The position numbers and the translations under genes were made by a program. Of a stretch of DNA of 34,569 nucleotides, positions 23,300 through 31,639 are shown piece after piece. The notes beneath the pieces are model-generated. The model made no database searches. It was not told the origin of the DNA and worked only from the letters and a program-made list of their open reading frames with translations. Where the stretch lies: positions 1 to 34,569 of the forward strand of contig JAIRUN010000093.1 of the NCBI GenBank assembly GCA_031254365.1, written 5' to 3'. This DNA is from Treponema sp. GTDB lineage: Bacteria > Spirochaetota > Spirochaetia > Treponematales > Breznakiellaceae. Every line of letters begins with the position of its first letter. Positions within the stretch are counted from its first letter, which is position 1.

Positions 23300-24073
23300 A
23301 TGACAAACAGACACTCAAAGATTCTTGAAATCCTGGCGAAATGTCGGCGTATAGAAGTAAATGTACTGGCGGAAATGCTGAATGTATCCCAGGTAACGAT
23401 ACGTAAAGATTTGGAGCATCTTGAAGAACGGGGCCTTATCCGCCGTGAACATGGGTACGCCAGCCTGGATGGTACGGATGATGTAGGCAGGCGTATGGCT
23501 TACAATTACGACATCAAACGGCGGATCGCCAAAGCCGCTGCCGCAACGGTAGAGGAAGGCGAAACAGTGATGATCGAGTCAGGTTCCTGCTGCGCGTTTC
23601 TGGCGGAAGAACTGGCTCTGGCGCAGAAAGATATTACCATTATCACTAATTCGGTTTTCATCACCAATTATATCCGTCATGCGCCCCGTACCAAAATAAT
23701 TCTCCTGGGCGGCTATTATCAGCCTGAATCCCAGGTGCTGGTGGGGCCAATGACAAGAAAATGCGGTGAAATTTTCTTCTCCGACAAATTCTTCATAGGG
23801 ACTGATGGTTTTATTCCTGATTTCGGCTTTACCGGCAAGGATCATCTGCGGGTGCAAACGGTGATGGATCTGGCGGAAAATGCCCGTGAAATAATCGTTC
23901 TGACTGACGCGGAAAAATTCCAGCATAAGGGTGTACTTGGGCTGGTAACTCTGGAAAGGGTCTCCAGTGTGTATACCGATGAGCGAATCCCCGAATTTGC
24001 CGAAACAATGCTGCTGAACAAAAATATTGCGCTTCACAAGGTTCCTGAGAAAAATCCTGAACAGGAGGCGTGA
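23300..24073 (+). CDS. DeoR/GlpR family transcriptional regulator
   Basis: This 257-residue protein has an N-terminal helix-turn-helix (residues about 5-55, with NVLAEMLNVSQVTIRKDLEHLE and GLIRREHG) and a C-terminal sugar-phosphate sensor domain with ESGSCCAF, TNSVFITNYI, LLGGYYQPE and the KFFIGTDGF stretch. Such proteins repress sugar or polyol genes and release DNA on binding a phosphorylated metabolite. AGGAGA gives the start; an in-frame upstream start would overlap the leader. No sugar gene follows: the next 90 nt end against lysS on the opposite strand, and a strong ribosome-binding site plus ATG are left at the end of this gene. Confidence 0.92.
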   Translation: MTNRHSKILEILAKCRRIEVNVLAEMLNVSQVTIRKDLEHLEERGLIRREHGYASLDGTDDVGRRMAYNYDIKRRIAKAAAATVEEGETVMIESGSCCAFLAEELALAQKDITIITNSVFITNYIRHAPRTKIILLGGYYQPESQVLVGPMTRKCGEIFFSDKFFIGTDGFIPDFGFTGKDHLRVQTVMDLAENAREIIVLTDAEKFQHKGVLGLVTLERVSSVYTDERIPEFAETMLLNKNIALHKVPEKNPEQEA

Positions 24074-24274
24074 ATTATGTCTGATTACCTTAATACACGC
24101 CGAGGATGTTCAACAGTCGTTCCTTTTCGATGGAACGAAGGAAATTTGCCAGCCGCGGACCCTGATCTTTGCCAATTAGGGCCTGATACGCGGCGCGGAA
24201 CAAGGCCTTTCCATCAAGACCGGCCTTTCCCGCAGTTGCATATATCGCTTCGGCGCAGACCTTGTCGTCACTGA
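24063..24274 (+). pseudogene. Remnant of a lost second gene after the DeoR regulator
   Basis: AGGAGG at 24063-24068 and an ATG at 24077 form a very good translation start just behind the regulator. The reading frame MSDYL... then runs antisense through lysS for 65 codons, and its composition is what a shadow frame would give. The simplest reading is that a coupled gene once followed and was replaced at about 24086-24092 by the lysS 3' end. It is a truncated start region, not a working gene. Confidence 0.35.
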
Positions 24275-25745
24275 AGGTTTCAATGCGGGCGATTACATCA
24301 TCCCGCAGCAGCCTGATGGCGGCGCATTCCGCCCCGGCAAGTTCGGCCCGCTCGCCTGCCTGCCGCAGCGCAAAACGGAATTCTTCCGGGGCGCAGTTGT
24401 CCACCCAGTATCTCGCGCAGAGCGCCCGCGCCCGCAGCGCGGGGAGTTGTTCCGGTTTCGGGCCCGGCGCGGTTCCACAAGAGAGGTCAGCAAGTGTTTT
24501 TTCAATATCGCCGTCTGCAATTTGAATCAGATTGCAAAAATGACGGAAGGGAATCTGAAACGGGGGGCTCATGTTCTCAAGGGGCAGGGTTTTCCCATCA
24601 GCGTCAAGCGCAATTTGGGAAAGCTCGTAAATACGCCGTTCCCAGCGGTAAGTATTTTCATCTTTTGCGGGCTCCATCTTCCAGGCGATCCGCTCGGTCT
24701 TGTCATAATCTTCGTAAATTTTTATCACATCAAGATCAAACGAAATGGTAAATTCCGTATTGGGCCGTGTGCCGGCAAAGAGGTAACGCGCCAGTTCCGG
24801 CGTGTATACTTTTAGCACGTCCTCGATGGTAATTACATTCCCCGATGAGGACGACATTTTTCCCGGCAGTCCCTTGGTTCCGATAAAGTCATAGCGGAAG
24901 GTAATGGGCGCGTCCCAATCATACACATCCTTGCACACATGGCGGGCGGTATCAAAGCTGCCCCCCTGACTGTGATGATCCTTGCCCGCAGGTTCAAAAT
25001 CAACTTTTTCGTATTCCCAGCGCATGGGCCAATCAACCCGCCAACTCAGTTTGATTCCTTTGGCGCTGCGAATATCGGCGTTTTCCGTATGGCCGCAGGC
25101 ATTACAGTGGTAACTCAAGCCCCATTCGCCGTCCCAGCCGTCAATATCGGTCTTATCTTTATTACAGGCGCTGCAAAATACACTGACCGGCCACCATTCG
25201 CCCTGTATCTTGTGTTCCTCATCGCGGAATTTATCGAGGATATTTTTCAGCGCGTCACGATGTTCCAGCGCCCGGCGAATTCCTTGCGCATAACGGGAAG
25301 ATTGATACCGTTCCGCCTGGCAGATATATTCGGGATGAATTCCCACAATGGGAAGCACGGTTTCCACATCAACTTCGTGATGGCGGGCATAGCTTGAATC
25401 CCGTTCCCAGGGATCGGGAACCATAGTAATGGGGAAGCGCAGGTACGATTCAAGTTCCGCCTGTTTGGGCATATTCGCCGGTACTTTGCGGAACACATCA
25501 TAATCGTCCCAAGAATAGATAAAGCGTACTTTTTTTCCTTTGTCACGGAGCGCGCGCACCACCAAATCAACCGAGATTATTTCCCTGAAGTTACCGATAT
25601 GCACCGTGCCTGACGGGGTGATCCCCGAAGCGCAGGTATAGAGTTCCTTCTCGCCTTTTTCAAAAATTATTTTCGCGGCAGTTTCATCAGCCCAATGCGC
25701 CCCGGCGCGCTGCGCAGATGTCTTTTTTTGCTCGTTGTTGCTCAT
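24090..25745 (-). CDS. lysS: Class I lysyl-tRNA synthetase
   Basis: This 551-residue enzyme charges tRNA-Lys. It belongs to the class I type, not the class II LysS of most bacteria: SGTVHIGNFRE is the HIGH-like block (about 42-52) and KMSSSSGNV the KMSKS-like block (about residue 300). A zinc-ribbon-like CSACNKD...CNACGHTE pair sits near 200-225. This archaeal-type enzyme is characteristic of spirochaetes and a few other bacteria, which supports the taxonomic call. The start at 25745 has no ribosome-binding site and lies nine bases after a TATAAT with a TTGTCC 17 nt upstream. The symbol follows common use for the class I form (also called lysK). Confidence 0.96.
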   Translation of the reverse strand: MSNNEQKKTSAQRAGAHWADETAAKIIFEKGEKELYTCASGITPSGTVHIGNFREIISVDLVVRALRDKGKKVRFIYSWDDYDVFRKVPANMPKQAELESYLRFPITMVPDPWERDSSYARHHEVDVETVLPIVGIHPEYICQAERYQSSRYAQGIRRALEHRDALKNILDKFRDEEHKIQGEWWPVSVFCSACNKDKTDIDGWDGEWGLSYHCNACGHTENADIRSAKGIKLSWRVDWPMRWEYEKVDFEPAGKDHHSQGGSFDTARHVCKDVYDWDAPITFRYDFIGTKGLPGKMSSSSGNVITIEDVLKVYTPELARYLFAGTRPNTEFTISFDLDVIKIYEDYDKTERIAWKMEPAKDENTYRWERRIYELSQIALDADGKTLPLENMSPPFQIPFRHFCNLIQIADGDIEKTLADLSCGTAPGPKPEQLPALRARALCARYWVDNCAPEEFRFALRQAGERAELAGAECAAIRLLRDDVIARIETFSDDKVCAEAIYATAGKAGLDGKALFRAAYQALIGKDQGPRLANFLRSIEKERLLNILGVY

Positions 25746-25754
25746 GTGTGGTTT

Positions 25755-25783
25755 ATTATACTAAAAGGATGGGCGCTGGACAA
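25755..25783 (-). promoter_or_regulatory. lysS promoter (leaderless or nearly so)
   Basis: On the minus strand TTGTCC (25783-25778), 17 nt, and a perfect TATAAT (25760-25755). The ATG is nine bases further on and has no Shine-Dalgarno site. The -35 is within 10 nt of the end of the neighbouring lipoprotein gene. Confidence 0.65.
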
Positions 25784-25792
25784 TGCCTCAGT

Positions 25793-26521
25793 TTATCTTA
25801 CCCTGCGTCCAGGAACTGTAGAACGCTTTAGGTTGTCACTATCTTTTTGAGAAAGTCTAATCAGCAAATACGGCCTTTCACCGGTATATTTTACTATATA
25901 TTGCTTTCCCCCATATTCTACCTCGCCTTTTACATCGCCGGACACGGATGAACCTCGATCCCCAATAGAATGGTAATTCAGATAAAACAAAGCATCCGGT
26001 TCACCGGTAATATTTGAAAACATTAACCGGTTATTGGAATCATCTCCAAAACAAACGGCAAGCACAATGATATCACCTTTGAATTCCATTTTCAGAGCCA
26101 ATCCCTCTGTCTGATCATTGATGATTATAACTTCTTTGGTATGAATATCTTCAAATAGCACCTTTCCTCTTTCCTGTCCCGCTGCCACCACCGTATCTTT
26201 TCTGTCAATTTCATCACGTTCCAATGTAATTCCGCCATCAAGCAAGAGTTGGAATTTGTCTATATTGACGGATACATATCCGTATTTTTCAAGATGAACT
26301 GAACTTTCACGCAATTCTTCCCGGTAATACTCATCAAGGCGCTGTAGAATAGAGGTTGTCAGTTTTACAGGGAGTTCAACGGGCGGCGGCGGCGGCGGTT
26401 GTTGCGGAGGAGGAGGTGGAGGCGGCGGCTGTACCACAGCTTCGGTGTTGGGGCTGCATCCTGAAAACAGTACAAACAAAGACGCCATAAGGATCATTGC
26501 GAAAAAACTTTTACCTTTCAT
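25793..26521 (-). CDS. Proline-rich lipoprotein of unknown function
   Basis: This 242-residue protein has a lipoprotein signal with lipobox LFSGC (C22). A linker of about 17 prolines and a few glutamines follows, spanning roughly residues 32-47. The remaining domain (about 55-230) is rich in beta-strand pattern, with GKVLFEDIHTKEVIIINDQT and an MEFKGDIIVLAVCFGDD stretch, and I do not recognise it. The poly-proline spacer suggests the domain is held away from the membrane through the cell wall or periplasm. GAGGAG is a clear ribosome-binding site. It lies between der and lysS on the same strand. Confidence 0.8.
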   Translation of the reverse strand: MKGKSFFAMILMASLFVLFSGCSPNTEAVVQPPPPPPPPQQPPPPPPVELPVKLTTSILQRLDEYYREELRESSVHLEKYGYVSVNIDKFQLLLDGGITLERDEIDRKDTVVAAGQERGKVLFEDIHTKEVIIINDQTEGLALKMEFKGDIIVLAVCFGDDSNNRLMFSNITGEPDALFYLNYHSIGDRGSSVSGDVKGEVEYGGKQYIVKYTGERPYLLIRLSQKDSDNLKRSTVPGRRVR

Positions 26522-26562
26522 ATAGCTCCTCTGTTAAATTTTATTATTTTCGTTATAGTTTT

Positions 26563-27981
26563 TCAAGTATTTTTGCGAATATTTCCGCGATGGGGCTGCC
26601 TGTCTTTGCCCGAAGCCCGTATCTCAATCGAAACGGGAATGAGGGAAAAGCCCAATTCCCCGCGGATTTTGTTTCGCAGATATGAGATATATGATTCGCT
26701 GACCGCGTGGACCCGTGAAGTGAAGAGAATAAAATGCACCGGATTAGCGGATTTCTGGATTGCGTACTTGACTTTGAAGCGGGTTTGCGGCCCGGATGGG
26801 GGAGGGTACTCCTGGAGCCAGCGTTCCAGCGCCTGATTAAGACGGCTTGTTTCAATCTGGGTATTAAGCTGACCGTACATGGTTATCGCGGTGTTGAGCA
26901 GTTTGTCAATGCCGGTTCCCTTGGTGGCGCTGACCGGAACAATGGGAGCGTATTCCATTTTGCCAAACATAAAATGAATCCGGTCAGATACAGCCTCAAA
27001 AATATTTTTCACCACCGGAGCGCCGGAACTCTGATCCTGCATGGTGTCCCATTTGTTAAGCGCCATGATGATTCCCCGGCCCTTGTCATGGGCAAGCGCG
27101 GCGATCTTTTTGTCCTGATCGGAAAGCCCTTCCTGCGCGTCTATCAGCAATACTACAATGTCCGCTTCATCAATGGTTTTGATAGCGCGGTTCACCGAGT
27201 AATATTCGATGTTTTCCGTTACTTTTGTTTTGCGGCGGATACCGGCGGTATCAAGGATCACAAATTTCCGGGACTTCCAGTTAAAGCTGCCTTCTACCAC
27301 ATCGCGGGTAGTGCCGGGAATGTTGCTGACAATGGAAGCGTTAGACGAAGTAAGCCGGTTTGACAGCGTGGACTTGCCGGTGTTTGGCTTTCCCAGAAGC
27401 GCGATACGGATTGGTTCGAATTCTGTTGCCGCTTCTTTCACTCCGGAAAAATCAAGGCGGCTTATGATCTCCTGTTCCAGTTCGCCGATATTGTCGCCAT
27501 GCTCTGCGGAGATCATAAACACTTTTTCAAAACCGAATGACAGAATGTTCCAGGCATCGGCTTCCCGCCTGCCACCCTCGGTCTTGTTCACTGCGGCAAT
27601 GAGCCGGCTTTGGTATGGCCGCAGAAGCGCGACAAATTCTTCATCTTCACTGGTGATTTCACCCGCTTCAAGCAGCAGCACAATGAGGCTGGCTTTTGTA
27701 AGAGTCGCAAGGGTTTTCTCCACGACAAGGTCATCAATGTTATCGCCATTCTCAACAGAGCGTTCCAGTTTGAAACCGCCGGTGTCGATGAGCCGCAGGG
27801 GTTTGCCCGCGATAAAACCGTCCATCTCAACCGGATCGCGGGTAACGCCGGGCGTGGGATCGGTGATGGCCCGGCGCTTGTGAAGCAGGCGGTTAAAGAG
27901 CGTGGACTTTCCCACATTGGGACGACCAACCAAAACTACAGTGGGGAGGTTGCGGTATTTTTGCGCGGTATTAAATTCCAT
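26563..27981 (-). CDS. der: Ribosome biogenesis GTPase Der (EngA)
   Basis: Der has two tandem GTPase domains and a C-terminal KH-like domain, and it acts in assembly of the large ribosomal subunit. The 472-residue length is normal. Domain 1 has GRPNVGKST, DTGGF and NKTE (normally N-K-x-D, so the last residue is Glu). Domain 2 has GKPNTGKST, DTAGIRRKTK and NKWD. The C-terminus reads RFKVKYAIQKSANPVHF as in the family. Its ATG lies inside the end of ptsI (11-bp overlap), so the two are cotranscribed. Confidence 0.96.
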   Translation of the reverse strand: MEFNTAQKYRNLPTVVLVGRPNVGKSTLFNRLLHKRRAITDPTPGVTRDPVEMDGFIAGKPLRLIDTGGFKLERSVENGDNIDDLVVEKTLATLTKASLIVLLLEAGEITSEDEEFVALLRPYQSRLIAAVNKTEGGRREADAWNILSFGFEKVFMISAEHGDNIGELEQEIISRLDFSGVKEAATEFEPIRIALLGKPNTGKSTLSNRLTSSNASIVSNIPGTTRDVVEGSFNWKSRKFVILDTAGIRRKTKVTENIEYYSVNRAIKTIDEADIVVLLIDAQEGLSDQDKKIAALAHDKGRGIIMALNKWDTMQDQSSGAPVVKNIFEAVSDRIHFMFGKMEYAPIVPVSATKGTGIDKLLNTAITMYGQLNTQIETSRLNQALERWLQEYPPPSGPQTRFKVKYAIQKSANPVHFILFTSRVHAVSESYISYLRNKIRGELGFSLIPVSIEIRASGKDRQPHRGNIRKNT

Positions 27982-29713
27982 GTGCCTTTACTGCGGCGCG
28001 GGCTTCCGCAATGGATCGGCCCTGCAAACATTCGGCGGCAAGGGATTTGCAGGATTCAAGACTCGTTTCCCGGATAACCTGTTTGACCAGCGGAATGGAA
28101 GAAGCGTTCATGCTGAATTCGTCAAGGCCCAGACCGATCAGTATGGCCGTTGCCGCGGGATCTCCGGCAAGCTCGCCGCACATCGCGGCCTTTATTCCCT
28201 TCTCGTGGGCAGCGTCAATGATCCGCTTGAGGAAACGCAGCACCGCCGGATGATGGTATTCTCCCAGATGGCTTACTTTTTCATTTCCCCGGTCAACCGC
28301 CATAGTGTATTGAATAAGATCATTGGTTCCAATGGAAAAGAAATCTGATTTTTCCGCGAGAATATCAGAAGTCATTGCCGCTGAGGGAATTTCGATCATC
28401 ACGCCGGTTTCGATATTCGGGGCAAAAGCCTGTCCCTTTGCTGTACATTCAGCGCGGGCCTGATCAAGCAGGACATGGGCCTGATCCAGTTCCTCAATGC
28501 CTGAGATCATGGGAAACATGATCCGCACGTTGCCGTAAACGCTGGCCCGCAGTATCGCCCGCAGCTGCACTTTGAACAGTTCAGGATATTCAAGGGAAAA
28601 ACGGATCGCCCGCAATCCAAGCAGGGGATTTTTCTCGCTGGTGTACTGTCCCTGAGCAACCTGAAGATCGGGAACGATCTTGTCGCCTCCCACATCTATG
28701 GTTCTGATTGTAACGGGCAATGTTCCCATTGTTTTCAAAACGTGGCTGTAAGCCTGGTACTGGGTATCTTCTTCGGCGGCATTGCCCGGCGTAATAAACA
28801 GAAATTCCGAGCGGTACAGGCCGATACCTTCCGCGCCATAGTGGAGTACCTTCTCGGCTTCTTCGGGAAATTCGATGTTCGCCTTGAGCGTTACCCGGCA
28901 GCCATCAGTGGTTTCAGCGGGAAGATCCCGCAGGGCGTTGAGGCGGTTTGTCTGCTTGCGTTCAAGTTTTTCCTCATCTTCCTGCCGCGCCAGAGTCTGT
29001 TGATCGGGATCGACTATCACGATACCCGATGAACCGTTCAGCGCCACTGTTTCGCCGTCTCTGATTTCTCTGGAGACAAGCGAAAGCCCCAGCACCGCCG
29101 GTATATTAAAAGCCCGCGCGAGAATCGCCGTGTGGCTCGTTCTGCTCCCCTCATCCAGCGCAAGGCCCTTTACCCGTGATTTATTCATTATCAACGTATC
29201 AGAGGGCAGAAGATCATGGGACACGAGAATTACATCCTCGTCCAGATCGGCAAGAGTAGAACGGCTGCGCGTAACAGAGAGCAGATTGTCGATAAGCCTG
29301 CGGGACACATCGGTAATGTCCACAGCCCGTTCGCGGAACAAAGGCTCAGGTGACCGCATCAGTTTCTGGCTGATTTCGCGGGACACATCCCAGACAATCC
29401 ATTCAACGTTTAGCAGATTTTTGTGCAGTTTTTCCTTTATTTGCTCGTGAAAATCAAAATCCTCCAGCATAAACAAGTGAGCCTTAAAAATATCAGCCTG
29501 TTCCCGGCCCATCTCCCGGTTTGCCCGTTCATACAGGGCCTTTATTTCACCCGCGGCCTCGGCCAGCGCCTTTTGCAGCCGTTCCCATTCGGCGGACAGT
29601 TCCGCCTCTGTAACGCTGTAGCGGGGAATTTCGAGAGGAGCATCGCCCTGATACACAAAAGCCTTGCCGGACGCAAAGCCCGGAGAAGCTGGAATGCCGG
29701 TAAATGTTTTCAT
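27971..29713 (-). CDS. ptsI: Phosphoenolpyruvate-protein phosphotransferase (PTS enzyme I)
   Basis: Enzyme I transfers phosphate from PEP to HPr for sugar uptake or regulation. The 580-residue length is normal. MKTFTGIPASPGFASGKA is the usual opening. Catalytic H194 is in EGSRTSHTAILA, in which the second glycine of the common GG-x-TSH is Ser. Later blocks include LYRSEFLF, IRTIDVGGDK and AAMCGELAGDP. The ATG at 29713 is preferred over a longer GTG frame from 29797 because a TTGATT-17-TATTCT promoter lies in between. der overlaps its 3' end. No HPr gene is in the window. Confidence 0.94.
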   Translation of the reverse strand: MKTFTGIPASPGFASGKAFVYQGDAPLEIPRYSVTEAELSAEWERLQKALAEAAGEIKALYERANREMGREQADIFKAHLFMLEDFDFHEQIKEKLHKNLLNVEWIVWDVSREISQKLMRSPEPLFRERAVDITDVSRRLIDNLLSVTRSRSTLADLDEDVILVSHDLLPSDTLIMNKSRVKGLALDEGSRTSHTAILARAFNIPAVLGLSLVSREIRDGETVALNGSSGIVIVDPDQQTLARQEDEEKLERKQTNRLNALRDLPAETTDGCRVTLKANIEFPEEAEKVLHYGAEGIGLYRSEFLFITPGNAAEEDTQYQAYSHVLKTMGTLPVTIRTIDVGGDKIVPDLQVAQGQYTSEKNPLLGLRAIRFSLEYPELFKVQLRAILRASVYGNVRIMFPMISGIEELDQAHVLLDQARAECTAKGQAFAPNIETGVMIEIPSAAMTSDILAEKSDFFSIGTNDLIQYTMAVDRGNEKVSHLGEYHHPAVLRFLKRIIDAAHEKGIKAAMCGELAGDPAATAILIGLGLDEFSMNASSIPLVKQVIRETSLESCKSLAAECLQGRSIAEARAAVKAHGI

Positions 29714-29725
29714 TTTCTGAGATAA

Positions 29726-29754
29726 AGAATAATGGAAAACAGACGAATAATCAA
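29726..29754 (-). promoter_or_regulatory. ptsI promoter
   Basis: On the minus strand TTGATT (29754-29749), 17 nt, TATTCT (29731-29726), then 12 nt to the ATG at 29713. The predicted leader would be about 5 nt, and no Shine-Dalgarno site is visible. Confidence 0.6.
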
Positions 29755-29797
29755 CTGAGCCATTTAGCGGGGCTGTTTTACTATGGGAAAAACTCAC

Positions 29798-29829
29798 TTG
29801 ACGTTCTTTTCGCTTTGTGGCAGGATAAT
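29798..29829 (+). promoter_or_regulatory. Possible tRNA-Lys promoter
   Basis: TTGACG at 29798-29803 lies upstream of a GATAAT box at 29824-29829, but the spacing of 20 nt is long. An alternative -10 (CAGGAT) would give 17 nt. It is 11 nt from the tRNA gene. Confidence 0.4.
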
Positions 29830-29839
29830 TCCACTATTA

Positions 29840-29912
29840 GGACCGCTAGCTCAGCTGGTAGAGCAGCAGACTCTTAATCTGCGGGTCGAAGGTTCGATCC
29901 CTTCGCGGTTCA
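29840..29912 (+). tRNA. tRNA-Lys (anticodon CTT)
   Basis: A complete 73-nt cloverleaf can be drawn: acceptor GGACCGC with GCGGTTC (one G-T wobble), D-arm GCTC/GAGC, anticodon stem GCAGA/TCTGC around CTCTTAA, and T-stem GAAGG/CCTTC around TTCGATC. The CCA end is not encoded. It is the substrate of the class I lysyl-tRNA synthetase encoded 4 kb away. Confidence 0.97.
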
Positions 29913-29929
29913 GGATTTGAAATGCCCTA

Positions 29930-29958
29930 TTGCCATAATATGAGTAATCTTGTATACT
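29930..29958 (+). promoter_or_regulatory. tRNA-Gly promoter
   Basis: TTGCCA at 29930-29935, 17 nt, TATACT at 29953-29958. The tRNA begins 37 nt further on, consistent with a short 5' leader removed by RNase P. The same promoter may also drive uxaC. Confidence 0.6.
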
Positions 29959-29994
29959 GGCAGCAACATTTTGAAAGGCTTTGCCTTTCCTTTT

Positions 29995-30066
29995 GCGGGA
30001 ATAGCTCAGTGGTAGAGCGCGACCTTGCCAAGGTCGATGTCGCGGGTCCGACTCCCGTTTCCCGCT
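29995..30066 (+). tRNA. tRNA-Gly (anticodon GCC) with T-loop change
   Basis: A 72-nt cloverleaf fits: acceptor GCGGGAA with TTCCCGC, D-arm GCTC/GAGC, anticodon stem CGACC/GGTCG around TTGCCAA, and T-stem GCGGG/CCCGT. The T-loop reads TCCGACT; the nearly universal second T (position 55) is C. All stems are otherwise intact, so the gene looks real. CCA is not encoded. uxaC starts 17 nt after it. Confidence 0.95.
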
Positions 30067-30083
30067 GTAATGTGAAAAGATTC

Positions 30084-31520
30084 ATGGGCAGGGAATTTCT
30101 GCTTTCCACCAAAACAGCGCAAAAACTCTACTATGGAGCGGCGGCGGAAGAGCCGATTTTTGATTATCATTGCCACCTTATACCAAAAGAAATTGCCGAT
30201 AACCGCCGTTTTCCGGACCTTGCGTCGGTGTGGCTGGGCGGCGATCATTATAAATGGCGGGCGCTCCGGGCCAATGGCGTGCCTGAGCAACTGGTTACCG
30301 GCAACGCTGATCCTTACGACAAATTTATCGCATGGGCGCAGACCGTTCCCCGGCTGATTGGAAATCCCCTGTACCACTGGACTCATCTGGAACTTCAGCG
30401 CTGCTTTAATATTACTGAGCCGCTTAATCCGCAGAGCGCACCTGGAATCTGGAAGGCTGCCAATGATCAGCTTAAAAACGATCCGGCGCTTTCGGTTTTT
30501 GGCATCTTCAAAAAATTCAAAGTCTTTGCGGTGGGAACCACCGATGATCCGGCGGATACCCTTGAATATCATGCGCAGGTGAAAACCGCAACAGAGACAA
30601 AAGTGTTGCCATCGTTCCGGCCTGACCGTATCATCTATATAGAAAAGCCTGATTTTGCCGGATATATCGCAAAGCTGGGAGCGGCGGCGGGCAAACGCAT
30701 ACAAAACCTTGACGATCTGTTAGATGCAATTAAAAACCGCATTGACTTCTTTCACAATAACGGCTGCCGTATTAGCGACCACGGCATGGAATATGTTCCG
30801 TATATGACCGCTTCCTCTGATCCCTACCCTGCCCGGCCTGCTAAAGTTAATTTTAACCTGTGGGAACAGGAAATAAGGGTGATTTTTTCCCGTGCGCTGA
30901 ACGGGGAAGAATTGAATCATTGGGAAATTGAAACATGGAAAACCTTTGTTTTTAATTTTCTTGGGGAAGAATACGCCAACCGGGGCTGGGTAATGCAGAT
31001 GCATACCAATGTTATTCGCAGCAACAACAGCGCTGCGCTTGCGTCTCTTGGCCCCGACACGGGTTTTGACGCGGTAAATGATTTTCCTATGGTGGCGGAA
31101 AAACTCGCCCGCTTTCTGGACTTGCTTCATTCACGGGGCAAGCTTCCCAAGACAATACTCTACAGCCTTAACATCAACGATCTGTACCCAATGGCAACGC
31201 TTGCGGGCTGTTTTCAGGAAGCAATTCCCGGCAAAATACAGCTTGGTTCAGGCTGGTGGTTCCTCGATCATATTGACGGTATGGAAACCCAGATGCGGCT
31301 TTTGGGGAATACCGGTCTGCTTTCCCGTTTTGTGGGAATGCTCACCGACTCCCGCAGTTTTCTTTCATATCCCCGGCATGAATATTTCCCCCGCATACTC
31401 TGTAATATTCTGGGGACATGGGCGGAGAACGGCGAAATTCCCAATGACTTTGAACTGCTCGGCGCTATGGTAAGGGATATTTCGTTTAGAAATGCCGAAC
31501 GTTATTTTGCCATAGCATAA
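30084..31520 (+). CDS. uxaC: Glucuronate isomerase
   Basis: UxaC converts glucuronate or galacturonate to the keto form in hexuronate breakdown. The 478-residue length is normal. It opens MGREFLLSTKTAQKLYYG, has the metal-site FDYHCHLIP near residue 27, and carries WKALR-like KWRALRANG, DDPAD, MQMHTNVIRSNNS and SYPRHEYFPRILCN. ATG 30084 is chosen because the open frame extends upstream through the tRNA-Gly gene, which cannot be coding. No strong ribosome-binding site is seen. Only 17 nt separate it from the tRNA, so it may be made from the tRNA-Gly promoter after RNase P/Z cutting. No other uronate genes are in the window. Confidence 0.96.
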   Translation: MGREFLLSTKTAQKLYYGAAAEEPIFDYHCHLIPKEIADNRRFPDLASVWLGGDHYKWRALRANGVPEQLVTGNADPYDKFIAWAQTVPRLIGNPLYHWTHLELQRCFNITEPLNPQSAPGIWKAANDQLKNDPALSVFGIFKKFKVFAVGTTDDPADTLEYHAQVKTATETKVLPSFRPDRIIYIEKPDFAGYIAKLGAAAGKRIQNLDDLLDAIKNRIDFFHNNGCRISDHGMEYVPYMTASSDPYPARPAKVNFNLWEQEIRVIFSRALNGEELNHWEIETWKTFVFNFLGEEYANRGWVMQMHTNVIRSNNSAALASLGPDTGFDAVNDFPMVAEKLARFLDLLHSRGKLPKTILYSLNINDLYPMATLAGCFQEAIPGKIQLGSGWWFLDHIDGMETQMRLLGNTGLLSRFVGMLTDSRSFLSYPRHEYFPRILCNILGTWAENGEIPNDFELLGAMVRDISFRNAERYFAIA

Positions 31521-31627
31521 CAAAAGACATATACCATCTGCCCAAGAATTGTACAGAGTTTTTAATTACATATTAGAAAGCAGAACCACAACGCGATTCG
31601 CCTATGGATTTTTCTCCCATAAGCCGT

Positions 31628-31633
31628 TATGAT
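31628..31633 (+). promoter_or_regulatory. -10 box just before the FAD oxidoreductase cluster
   Basis: TATGAT ends six bases before the GTG at 31640. A weak -35 (TGGATT, 31605-31610) is 17 nt upstream. No ribosome-binding site is visible. Confidence 0.4.
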
Positions 31634-31639
31634 TAACTG

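Noticed and set aside
29714-29797. GTG start at 29797 for ptsI
   Set aside because: The added 28 residues precede the family opening and cover a good promoter.
29922-30083. Longer N-terminus for uxaC
   Set aside because: The frame runs through the whole tRNA-Gly gene; the known UxaC start aligns with ATG 30084.
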